Source of the DNA: Chitinophagaceae bacterium
GTDB lineage: Bacteria; Bacteroidota; Bacteroidia; Chitinophagales; Chitinophagaceae
Reading direction: 5' to 3'
Length of the DNA stretch: 16,932 bases
Assembly: GCA_025351145.1 (NCBI GenBank)
Contig: JANXWM010000025.1
Coordinates: 1 to 16,932, forward strand
This document shows positions 1-6,724 of this stretch, one piece after another. Position 1 is the first letter of the stretch; each line of letters starts with the position of its first letter. The position numbers and the translations under genes were made by a program. Under the pieces are notes generated by a model. The model did no database searches. It saw only the letters and a list, made by a program, of their open reading frames with translations, and was not told the DNA's origin.

Positions 1-99
1 GTTCACTACCCTGTTCTTGCGAACAACGCAGCATACAACCGGTTTGATGGTGAGGGTTGCTCTGCTTCTCCCATCGAGAGACCTGCTCTCATCACAATG
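1..99. other. Left edge, no supportable gene
   Basis: This stretch lies upstream of the first cassette-like site. Frame 1 on the plus strand is open from base 1 to a stop at 205-207, but the last third of that frame runs through the repeated site and the peptide resembles no family I recognise, so I do not call it a gene. It could be the tail of an upstream cassette gene cut by the window edge. A small inverted repeat, GAGAG-acctg-CTCTC, sits at 76-90. Confidence 0.3.
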
Positions 100-319
100 G
101 CAGCTTCCCTGGACACACACAAAAGTATTTGTGCTATTGGGCGCGACGCAAAGCGTCAGTCAACTGCAGTAATACTGTTCAGCTTTTGTCCGGGCCCGAC
201 GTTATAAATTTGGCTACGCAATATCACATCAGTTTTATATCTTTATCCAGCAACAGTCGCCGGGGGGCGACGGATGACGCCGCCCCAACTGACACAAATA
301 CCTGATTGTTAGCTGCAAG
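100..319 (+). repeat. Cassette-boundary site A (attC-like, partly palindromic)
   Basis: This is one of two homologous sites flanking the DUF2971 gene. The outer arms are complementary: GCAGCT at 100-105 faces AGCTGC at 311-316, and GTATTTGTG at 125-133 faces CACAAATAC at 293-301, with weaker pairing inward. The right end is GTTAGCTGC (308-316). The centre (169-215) is clearly similar to the centre of site B, in the same orientation: both begin GTAATACT, continue with CAGCT and CGGGC, and end in TTTGGCT. A second shared block follows (ACATCAGTTTT, then a GTYGCCGG). The overall shape recalls integron attC sites, but it is longer than the usual attC and GTTAGCT matches the attC R' box only in GTTAG. 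Confidence 0.6.
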
Positions 320-390
320 AAAGTCAAACACCCTTATAATCAAAGACTAACCTCAATTGACGAATTAGTAAATTTGGCAAACAATTCTTT

Positions 391-1176
391 ATGCCGATAT
401 TATCACCAGACCCACCAAATGCACCAGTTTTTTATCCCAAACAGGAGTACAACCTTTCCAAGTATATGGACATGACTAAGTTCGTCTCTATGTTATTTAA
501 GCAATCATTGTTTTTTTGCAGAGTAGACAAATTGGAAGATAAATTTGAAGGTACATCCTATCAAACAAATTTTGAAGAACGAGTACGGGAAGTAGAGCAA
601 ATGCAAAATTCAGGTCGGCTTCAAACCAACTGGGATGATGCCAAAATACGGGAAGAGGAAAAATACATGGAGACATTTGAAAAACAGTTACGAAGCTTAC
701 ATTGTATTGATTGTTGGAACATCAGCAATGGCGAATCTGCCGCCCTATGGAAAATATATTCAGATTTTAGTAAAGGAATTATGATTCAATCGTCTGTACC
801 GAAATTAATCGCCGCCTTTCAAAATACGGAGCAAGCCTTGGGCATGAGCGAAGTTCAGTATAAACTTTATAAAGAGACAACTTTGCCATATGGCAATAGC
901 AATTATCCTTTTCTATTTAAGCAAAAGGCTTACAATTATGAAGATGAAATCAGATTGCTTTATTCACTAACTGAAAAAGCGGAAAATTGGCAATACGACT
1001 GGACAAAGGAAGATGTTGAAGAGGGAGTTTACATAAAAGTTGATTTAGAAAAACTTATTGATAAAATTGTTTTGAGCCCTTATTCACCGAAGTGGTTTTT
1101 TGAGTTGGTTACAGATATTACTAAACGATACGGCTTAAATAAACTAATTGAAAAATCTGAATTTAGCTTTTATTAA
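391..1176 (+). CDS. DUF2971 family protein
   Basis: The 261-residue protein has the layout of DUF2971: an N-terminal LSKYMDMTKFVSML segment, then a FFCRVDKLEDKFEG block (the family's F.R.DKF.D.fEG region), and a central CWN...ESAALWKIYSDFSKGIMIQS block. The C-terminal half has the KAYNYEDEIRLL segment typical of the family. There is no signal peptide or membrane segment, so it is probably cytoplasmic. The molecular function of DUF2971 is not established to my knowledge; such genes are often found singly in mobile or accessory DNA. The gene is AT-rich with A/T-ending codons compared with ppk next door, and it sits alone between two homologous repeat sites, which suggests it was acquired as a cassette. 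The start at 391 is the only in-frame ATG before the conserved region begins. Confidence 0.85.
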   Translation: MPILSPDPPNAPVFYPKQEYNLSKYMDMTKFVSMLFKQSLFFCRVDKLEDKFEGTSYQTNFEERVREVEQMQNSGRLQTNWDDAKIREEEKYMETFEKQLRSLHCIDCWNISNGESAALWKIYSDFSKGIMIQSSVPKLIAAFQNTEQALGMSEVQYKLYKETTLPYGNSNYPFLFKQKAYNYEDEIRLLYSLTEKAENWQYDWTKEDVEEGVYIKVDLEKLIDKIVLSPYSPKWFFELVTDITKRYGLNKLIEKSEFSFY

Positions 1177-1200
1177 ATTAAGTCCTTGAAGTCCAAATTC

Positions 1201-1400
1201 CTGCAGCTAAAAGTTTGCCGCAAGGCTGACGGAGGGAATAGCAATCGGCTGTTGTAATACTATCAGCTAATATCGGGCTTGACCTAATTCTATTTGGCTT
1301 TTAGTTGTTAACTTCAACATCAGTTTTTCAATCGGCTTCAGTTGCCGGCGGACAGTTATAAAATACCAGCCCTGCGGCAAGCCTCGAACGTTAGTGCAGC
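1201..1400 (+). repeat. Cassette-boundary site B (attC-like, partly palindromic)
   Basis: This is the second copy of the site at 100-319, just after the DUF2971 gene and in the same orientation. CTGCAGCTAA at 1201-1210 is nearly complementary to GTTAGTGCAG at 1390-1399. TTGCCGCAAGGCTG at 1215-1228 pairs with CAGCCCTGCGGCAA at 1367-1380 with one mismatch in 14. The centre 1254-1299 aligns with 169-215 of site A. The distance from core start to the terminal GTTAG is 136 bp here and 139 bp in site A. Recombination between two such sites would release a circle of about 1.08 kb carrying the DUF2971 gene; this is inference by analogy with integron cassettes. Confidence 0.6.
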
Positions 1401-1407
1401 TATGGCT

Positions 1408-1469
1408 GCAAAAGATTATGCCGCGTAAAGTACCCGCTCCGCATGCTTAACAACTTTTGCTTTTTTTTT
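1408..1469 (+). terminator. Possible intrinsic terminator after cassette
   Basis: GCAAAAG at 1408-1414 is complementary to CTTTTGC at 1454-1460, and nine Ts follow directly (1461-1469). The loop is long (39 nt), so the structure is only plausible. It could end transcription from the DUF2971 gene. The next stretch, to about 1507, shows nothing further. Confidence 0.35.
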
Positions 1470-1507
1470 GCAATACTGCCATTTGCAATTACTTGTAAAA
1501 TATCAAA

Positions 1508-1610
1508 TCCGCTTCAATCTTCGCTTCGGTAAAGCTCAATATATAATTCAACTGTACAAGTGTGCGACGCAACGAAAGTTTAATCGAATTAATTAAGCCC
1601 GGCCAAAAAA
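1508..1610 (+). repeat. Dispersed repeat, copy 1
   Basis: A full copy. The head contains CTTCGGTAAAGCTCAAT; the core at 1554-1572 differs by one base from GTACAAGAGTGCGACGCAA; the tail AGCCCGGCCAAAAAA begins 23 bp after the core. It lies about 90 bp upstream of ppk and reads in the same direction. Confidence 0.85.
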
Positions 1611-1667
1611 ATGGCTGTTTATTTTGGGCTATCTTTAAACTTAATATGCACTCACAAATTGCTTACT

Positions 1668-1675
1668 TATTTTTG
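1668..1675 (+). promoter_or_regulatory. Possible -7 box for ppk
   Basis: TATTTTTG matches the Bacteroidota -7 consensus TAnnTTTG and lies 23 bp before the ppk ATG. No convincing TTTG -33 element is seen at the proper distance, so this is weak. A second near-match, TATCTTTA, is at 1630-1637. Confidence 0.25.
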
Positions 1676-1698
1676 ACGCAAACAGATGCAAGGCTTTT

Positions 1699-3780
1699 AT
1701 GAAAAATTTAATTCCGAGAGATATAAGCTGGTTAAGTTTTAATGCAAGGGTTTTACAGGAGGCAAACGACCCTACCGTACCATTGAAAGAAAGGATACGT
1801 TTCCTGGGTATTTTCAGCAATAACATGGATGAATTTTTTCGTGTTCGTGTGGCTACACTGCGCCGTATGATTGAGCTTGGCGGCAAAAAAGCTAACATGC
1901 ACCTGGAAGAAAAACCACAACAGATACTGGACCAGATACAGACAATTGTACTGCAGCAGCAGGGCGAGTTTAACCGTATATGGCAGGGCATACTGGAGGA
2001 ACTGAAAAAAGAAAAAATTTACCTGGTTGATGAAAAGCACCTTACCAAAGATCAAAAGGTTTTTGTAAAAAAATTCTTTGATGAAGAAGTGCGGTCTAAT
2101 ATTATTCCGCTCATGATCGAAAGCTTGCAGCAACTGCCATACATGCGGGAGAAGAGCATATACCTTGGTGTAGTAATGCACAAGAAAGATTCGGCATACG
2201 ACCACAAATATTCACTGATAGAAGTGCCCAGCAAAATTGTGGGCCGCTTTGTACAACTGCCTTCTAATAAAGAGGAGCATTATATTATTTTACTGGAAGA
2301 TGTAATACGCTATAACCTGCCGTATATATTTTCTTATTTTGGTTACGATCATTTCAGCGCCCATGTTTGCAAGGTTACCAAAGATGCAGAACTTGATATT
2401 GACAATGACATTACCACTTCTTTTGTAGAAAAAATTGAAAGCGGTTTAAAGAACCGCCGCAAAGGAAAAGCTGTTCGTTTTGTGTATGATAAAGAAATGG
2501 ATGCAGGCCTGCTCGAATACTTAATGAAGCGCCTGAACCTTAGCCGTAAAGACAATATTATTCCCGGTGGACGCATACATAACTTCAGGCATTTTATGGA
2601 TTTTCCTGATGTTTTCACTACAAAAAATACAAGGCGTGCAGCCTTTACGCATCCTGCTCTGCAGCGCTCATTAAGGGTTACAGATGTAATTACAGAGAAA
2701 GATGTAATGCTGCATTTTCCTTACCACTCTTTTAATTCTGTAATCGACCTTTTACGCGAAGCCGCCATAGACCCGGAAGTTACTACCATTAAAATTACCG
2801 CTTACCGTTTGGCACCAAATTCTAAGGTGGTGAACGCATTGGTCAACGCGGTAAGAAACGGAAAGGAAGTAGTGGTAATGCTTGAGCTGCGTGCAAGGTT
2901 TGACGAGGAAAATAACCTTGAATGGAAAGAAAGGCTGGAAGAAGATGGCGTAAAAGTGTTGCTTGGCCTGCCCAATATGAAAGTGCATGCAAAGCTCTGC
3001 GTAATTAAAAAACGCAGTGGCAAAAAAATAATACAGTATGGCTTTGTTAGTACCGGCAACCTTAACGAAAGAACAGCCAGGGTTTACGGCGATCATTGCC
3101 TGCTTACCAGCAACAGGAATGTGATGGCGGATATTAACCGCATCTTCCGGTTTATTGAAGATCCCAAACACGGGCAGCAGCACCTTAAAGCCTGCAAAAC
3201 ATTAATGGTATGCCCAACAGATATGCGCAAGAAAATAGTACAGCATATTAACCTTGAAATAAAAAATGCAAAGTCAAAAAAACCTGCTTCGATTATTGCC
3301 AAGGTTAATTCGCTCAGCGATATACAGCTTATTAACAAACTCTACGATGCTGCTGAAGCAGGTGTAGATATTAAGCTGATCGTACGCGGCATATTCGGTG
3401 CCATGACGGAGCAGAAAAAATTGAAACACCGCATGCATGCCATCAGCATTGTAGATGAATACCTGGAGCATGCACGGGTATTGATATTTCACAACCATGG
3501 AAAAGAGAAAATCTATATTTCTTCAGCAGACTGGATGATACGCAACTTAGACCACCGTGTAGAAGCTGCCATTCCCGTTACAGATGCAGGCATAAGGCAG
3601 GAACTGAAAGATATTATCCACATTCAGTTAAGAGATAATGTAAAGGCCCGCATACTCGATAACGCACTATCAAATAACTATGTACCTTCCACCGGTAAAA
3701 AGAAAATACGTTCGCAGATAGAAACGTATCATTACTTACACAACAAAATGCAGGATACCGGTGAAGTTAGCAGCAATTGA
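1699..3780 (+). CDS. ppk1: Polyphosphate kinase 1 (PPK1)
   Basis: PPK1 makes inorganic polyphosphate from the terminal phosphate of ATP, reversibly. The 693-residue protein has the full family length. The N-terminal domain opens with the signature RDISWLSFNARVLQEA and continues with NNMDEFFRVRVA. The two phospholipase-D-like catalytic domains follow: the first contains MKVHAK with His430, the expected phosphorylated histidine, and STGNLNERTARVYGDH; the second contains YLEHARV with His591 and SSADWMIRNLDHR. No key residue is missing. The gene overlaps ppx by 20 bp, so polyphosphate synthesis and breakdown are probably transcribed together. The ATG at 1699 gives the expected N-terminus only a few residues before the signature. 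A repeat copy precedes it. Identification is secure from the motifs; regulation is not visible. Confidence 0.97.
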   Translation: MKNLIPRDISWLSFNARVLQEANDPTVPLKERIRFLGIFSNNMDEFFRVRVATLRRMIELGGKKANMHLEEKPQQILDQIQTIVLQQQGEFNRIWQGILEELKKEKIYLVDEKHLTKDQKVFVKKFFDEEVRSNIIPLMIESLQQLPYMREKSIYLGVVMHKKDSAYDHKYSLIEVPSKIVGRFVQLPSNKEEHYIILLEDVIRYNLPYIFSYFGYDHFSAHVCKVTKDAELDIDNDITTSFVEKIESGLKNRRKGKAVRFVYDKEMDAGLLEYLMKRLNLSRKDNIIPGGRIHNFRHFMDFPDVFTTKNTRRAAFTHPALQRSLRVTDVITEKDVMLHFPYHSFNSVIDLLREAAIDPEVTTIKITAYRLAPNSKVVNALVNAVRNGKEVVVMLELRARFDEENNLEWKERLEEDGVKVLLGLPNMKVHAKLCVIKKRSGKKIIQYGFVSTGNLNERTARVYGDHCLLTSNRNVMADINRIFRFIEDPKHGQQHLKACKTLMVCPTDMRKKIVQHINLEIKNAKSKKPASIIAKVNSLSDIQLINKLYDAAEAGVDIKLIVRGIFGAMTEQKKLKHRMHAISIVDEYLEHARVLIFHNHGKEKIYISSADWMIRNLDHRVEAAIPVTDAGIRQELKDIIHIQLRDNVKARILDNALSNNYVPSTGKKKIRSQIETYHYLHNKMQDTGEVSSN

Positions 3781-4645
3781 TATTGGCAGTAATGCGGCGC
3801 GTTTACTTATAACAGAAGTTACAGAGCAAACCGATGGAAAACCCCTGTTTACCAAACTTAATTTAGTACGTGTACCATTGCGTTTGGGTTTCGATGTTTT
3901 TGAAAAAGGTGAGATCAGTAAACCAAGGCTGGGCATGATCATCCAAACCATGAAGGCTTATGGCCACCTGCTGAATGTATACGGTGTTACTAATTTTAAA
4001 GCCTGTGCCACCAGTGCCATGCGGGATGCACGCAACAGTGCCGATGTGCTTAGAAAAGTAAAATTAGAAACAGGCATCAGCATCAGTATTATCAGCGGCG
4101 ATGAAGAAGCTGCGTATGTGTACGAAAACCATATCGCCGAAAATCTCGATAAAGAACACTCCTATTTATACATTGATGTGGGCGGCGGAAGTACAGAACT
4201 CACCTATTTTGCAGAGGGCAAACTGCGTTATAAAAAATCGTTCAATATCGGTACCATCCGCCTGCTAAAAAACATGGTTGACGAACCGCACTGGAACGAA
4301 ATGCGTGACTATCTTAAAACCAATACCAAAAGTAAACTGCCCACCATTGCCATTGGTACCGGCGGCAACATCAATAAAATATTTTCGCTCAGCAAAAAGA
4401 AAGACGGCAAACCGCTTTCACTCGATTTATTAAAAGATTATTACAAAGAATTTTCCGGCTTTACACTCGAAGAACGCATACGCGTTTACAAAATGCGTGA
4501 AGACCGTGCCGATGTTATTGTTCCGGCACTGCAGATCTACATCAACGTAATGCGCTGGGCCGGTATAGACGAAATATATGTACCCAAAATTGGTTTGGCC
4601 GATGGTTTAATTCAAAGCCTTTATGAGGACATTATAAAGAAGTAA
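3761..4645 (+). CDS. ppx: Exopolyphosphatase, Ppx/GppA family
   Basis: The 294-residue protein belongs to the Ppx/GppA phosphatases of the actin/Hsp70 (ASKHA) fold, which remove terminal phosphates from polyphosphate or from pppGpp. Visible landmarks are the phosphate-1 loop AAIDIGSNAARLLI at residues 4-17, ACATSAMRDARN near 81-92, ISGDEEA with Glu115/Glu116 near 111-117, and the phosphate-2 loop DVGGGSTE at 139-146. It is shorter than the roughly 500-residue E. coli enzymes because the C-terminal helical/HD-like domain is absent, so it is a two-domain short form. The ATG lies inside the end of ppk (20 bp overlap, different frame), which argues for translational coupling and favours polyphosphate over pppGpp as substrate, although the sequence alone cannot separate the two. 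Confidence 0.93.
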   Translation: MKLAAIDIGSNAARLLITEVTEQTDGKPLFTKLNLVRVPLRLGFDVFEKGEISKPRLGMIIQTMKAYGHLLNVYGVTNFKACATSAMRDARNSADVLRKVKLETGISISIISGDEEAAYVYENHIAENLDKEHSYLYIDVGGGSTELTYFAEGKLRYKKSFNIGTIRLLKNMVDEPHWNEMRDYLKTNTKSKLPTIAIGTGGNINKIFSLSKKKDGKPLSLDLLKDYYKEFSGFTLEERIRVYKMREDRADVIVPALQIYINVMRWAGIDEIYVPKIGLADGLIQSLYEDIIKK

Positions 4646-4655
4646 ATACAAAAGT

Positions 4656-4716
4656 CATTATTGACCGGGCTGTAGGAATTCTATTGATCGTTCCTTGCGT
4701 CGCACACTTGTACAAA
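4656..4716 (-). repeat. Dispersed repeat, copy 2 (minus)
   Basis: Read on the minus strand, the core at 4713-4695 has one difference from the consensus (GTGTGCG in place of GAGTGCG), followed by GGAACGATC and a tail GCCCGGTCA. The head is missing or decayed. It fills most of the gap between ppx and the 185-residue gene. Confidence 0.8.
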
Positions 4717-4742
4717 AGGAAGCAAAATAAGCATACTCAACA

Positions 4743-5300
4743 ATGAATCTGAAAAAAATGACTTATAGATTTATTTTTATTTTACAATTGACTTTCATTT
4801 TATTTTTTAATTCATCTGCACAAATATTAAGTCCTGATGAATTAGGTCATAAACTTATTAATGCATTTCAATCAACAAGTTTCGATACCTATAAAAAAAT
4901 ATTGATTGATAGCAATGATTACAAAGAAACAATAAATGATTTTTTGAAAAGGAATTCAATTAAGAATGCGCAAAAGAAAAAAATGTTCAACGATGCCGTA
5001 AAGAAATTCTCAGATTCCGGAGAAATTAAATATAAAGAACAGTTTAACTCGCTTGTCCAAAAAGGTGAGCAAATGGGAATTAAATGGACAGAGATAAAAT
5101 TTCAAAAATTTCAATTTGTTGAAGGAAGCCCAAGTCAATTAGACAATAGTTTGACAGGTTTTTTAAATTTTACTTATGAAGACAGCACCTACAATTTATA
5201 TTTAATTAACGCAACGAAATTCAAGTCTGGGTACAAAATTACATGGGTGACAAGTTTATTAAAAGGTTCATTCGAAAATTCATTTCTCAATAAACAGTAG
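4743..5300 (+). CDS. Secreted hypothetical protein
   Basis: The 185-residue protein starts with a Sec-type signal peptide (KKMTYRF, then a hydrophobic stretch IFILQLTFILFF to about residue 22, ending NSSAQ near 27), so it is probably exported to the periplasm or beyond. No lipobox cysteine is present. The mature part is lysine-rich with predicted helical character at 28-110 (repeated KK and FLK segments), then a segment with alternating hydrophobic residues (FLNFTYEDSTYNLYLINATKF) that looks like beta strands. I recognise no family. It is strongly AT-rich compared with ppk, ppx and panB, and repeat copies lie on both sides, which would fit a late arrival. The reading frame and signal peptide make it a credible gene. 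Confidence 0.7.
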   Translation: MNLKKMTYRFIFILQLTFILFFNSSAQILSPDELGHKLINAFQSTSFDTYKKILIDSNDYKETINDFLKRNSIKNAQKKKMFNDAVKKFSDSGEIKYKEQFNSLVQKGEQMGIKWTEIKFQKFQFVEGSPSQLDNSLTGFLNFTYEDSTYNLYLINATKFKSGYKITWVTSLLKGSFENSFLNKQ

Positions 5301-5338
5301 CGCCTGTTCTATTTCTCATCTCCCGGCCAACATTAATT

Positions 5339-5374
5339 CGCTTCGATCTTCGCTTCAGTAAAAGCCCAATAAAG
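5339..5374 (+). repeat. Head-only fragment of the dispersed repeat
   Basis: CGCTTCGATCTTCGCTTCAG followed by TAAAAGCCCAATAAA matches the head of the full repeat copies, but the core does not follow. Instead a hairpin-rich segment follows, after which the head end reappears at 5521-5540 with its core. Confidence 0.7.
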
Positions 5375-5520
5375 TATCCGCCGCCGTGGTGCGTGTCTCC
5401 ACGCAACACCCACGCTTATATCTACGCTTCTATATAAGTCGATACTAACTAATTGAAAATCAGCAAAAAAATTTGCGACTTATTTCGCCACATGACGCAA
5501 CGCCGCCGTTGCTGGGAGAC
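5375..5520. repeat. Hairpin-rich segment between two repeat heads
   Basis: About 146 bp sit between two copies of the repeat's head end (TTCAGTAAAAGCCCAATAAA at 5354-5373 and TTCGGTAAAAGCCCAATAAA at 5521-5540). Inside are several stem-loops: GTGGTGCGTG/CACGCAACAC with a TCTC loop at 5386-5409 (one mismatch in ten), CTTATAT/ATATAAG at 5415-5438, AAGTCG/CGACTT at 5436-5481, and GCAACG/CGTTGC at 5497-5512. The end GGGAGAC (5514-5520) is roughly inverted relative to GTCTCC (5395-5400). No coding potential is seen. It may be an inserted non-autonomous element or a structured RNA. Confidence 0.5.
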
Positions 5521-5609
5521 TTCGGTAAAAGCCCAATAAAATTCCGAACGTACAAGAGTGCGACGCAAGAAAAGCCTCACAGCATTTCTATTGCCCGGCC
5601 ACAAAAAAA
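5519..5609 (+). repeat. Dispersed repeat, copy 3
   Basis: Head end TTCGGTAAAAGCCCAATAAA, a perfect 19-bp core at 5550-5568 preceded by CCGAAC, and a tail TTGCCCGGCCACAAAAAAA starting 23-24 bp after the core. It lies about 120 bp upstream of panB. Confidence 0.9.
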
Positions 5610-5725
5610 TTGCAGGTAATCTTTCTATTTATAAAATCCCCATCTTTGTCGCGACATTTGGATATGTTTTATTCTAACGCAGAACCATACTCCAGCTTTT
5701 TCTAAAACCTTCAAACTTAATTCAG

Positions 5726-6544
5726 ATGTCTGCTGCAGCCAAAGAAATCAAGAAAGTAACCACACTTACGCTTACAAAAATGAAAGCCAATGGAGAAAAA
5801 ATTTCCATGCTTACGGCTTACGATTTTTCCTTTGCGGGTATTTTCGACAATGCGGGTATAGATGTAATTCTTGTGGGCGACAGTGCCAGCAATGTAATGG
5901 CCGGCCACGAAACCACGCTGCCCATTACGCTCGATCAAATGATCTATCATGCGGCTTCAGTAATACGCGGTGTAAGCCGGTGTTTGGTGGTGGTTGATTT
6001 GCCGTTTGGTTCTTACCAGAGCAACCCTAAAATAGCGCTGGCATCGGCCATCCGCATTATGAAAGAAACCGGTGCACATGCTATAAAACTCGAAGGCGGC
6101 GAAGAGGTACTTGAAAGCATTAAAAGCATTGTAACCGCTGGTGTTCCGGTAATGGGGCACCTTGGTTTAACGCCGCAGAGTATTTATAAATTCGGCACAT
6201 ATAATGTTCGCGCCAAAGAAGAAGAAGAAGCCACCAAACTAAAAAAAGATGCGCTGCTTTTGCAGGAAGCAGGTTGCTTTGGAATTGTGCTGGAAAAAAT
6301 TCCCGCCTCGCTTGCCAAAGAAGTAAGTGAAAGTTTAACCATACCAACTATCGGCATAGGCGCAGGAAAATACTGCGATGGACAGGTGCTGGTAATGCAC
6401 GATATGCTTGGCATAAACACTGAATTTAAACCACGTTTTCTGCGCCAGTATTTAAACATGCACGAGCAGGTAACGGGTGCCGTACAAAACTATATAAGCG
6501 ACGTAAAGAAAAAAGATTTTCCCAACGACAGCGAGCAATACTAA
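5726..6544 (+). CDS. panB: 3-methyl-2-oxobutanoate hydroxymethyltransferase
   Basis: PanB adds a hydroxymethyl group from 5,10-methylene-tetrahydrofolate to 2-oxoisovalerate, giving ketopantoate, the first committed step of pantothenate and coenzyme A synthesis, in the cytoplasm. The 272-residue length is normal. The TIM-barrel signatures are present: MLTAYDF at 28-34, VGDSASNVMAGHETTLPIT at 50-68 with the metal ligand Asp52, VVDLPFGSY with Asp91, IKLEGG with Lys121 and Glu123, GHLGLTPQS at 144-152, VLEKIP with Glu190, and GIGAG. All expected active-site residues are present. The gene stands alone here: no panC or panD is adjacent, and repeat copies lie on each side. The ATG at 5726 gives the normal short leader before KVTTLTL. 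Confidence 0.97.
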   Translation: MSAAAKEIKKVTTLTLTKMKANGEKISMLTAYDFSFAGIFDNAGIDVILVGDSASNVMAGHETTLPITLDQMIYHAASVIRGVSRCLVVVDLPFGSYQSNPKIALASAIRIMKETGAHAIKLEGGEEVLESIKSIVTAGVPVMGHLGLTPQSIYKFGTYNVRAKEEEEATKLKKDALLLQEAGCFGIVLEKIPASLAKEVSESLTIPTIGIGAGKYCDGQVLVMHDMLGINTEFKPRFLRQYLNMHEQVTGAVQNYISDVKKKDFPNDSEQY

Positions 6545-6550
6545 AACCAT

Positions 6551-6640
6551 TTGGGGCCGGGCATTTGAATACAAATTAAGCATTCTTGCTTCGCACTCTT
6601 GTACGTTCGGATTGGAGATTGGGCTTTTACCACCGCGTAG
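6551..6640 (-). repeat. Dispersed repeat, copy 4 (minus)
   Basis: On the minus strand: head GGTAAAAGCCCAATC, then CCGAAC, the core at 6604-6586 with one base changed (GCGAAGCAA in place of GCGACGCAA), and tail GCCCGGCCCC. It begins within about 10 bp of the panB stop codon. Confidence 0.85.
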
Positions 6641-6692
6641 ATTGTAGCGAAGTAATATTGTTGAGCGACTAACAATGGCGGAGAGTAATTTA

Positions 6693-6700
6693 TAAATTTG
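6693..6700 (+). promoter_or_regulatory. Possible -7 box for the decarboxylase gene
   Basis: TAAATTTG fits TAnnTTTG and lies 24 bp before the ATG at 6725. An inverted repeat ATTGTT/AACAAT at 6657-6676 lies where the upstream promoter half or an operator would be. No clear -33 TTTG is seen at the usual spacing. Confidence 0.35.
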
Positions 6701-6724
6701 TAGTTCATAAAAAGAATTGCCGTT

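Noticed and set aside
57..305. 82-codon open frame on the plus strand
   Set aside because: It runs almost wholly through the cassette-boundary site A, the peptide has no recognisable features, and the homologous site B does not keep the frame.
100..1400. Insertion sequence or composite transposon around the DUF2971 gene
   Set aside because: No transposase is present, the flanking sites are direct rather than inverted repeats, and their arms are self-complementary, which fits a cassette better.
2752..3183. 143-codon antisense frame within ppk
   Set aside because: It is a shadow of the PPK1 coding sequence with no domain, and PPK1 is certain on the other strand.
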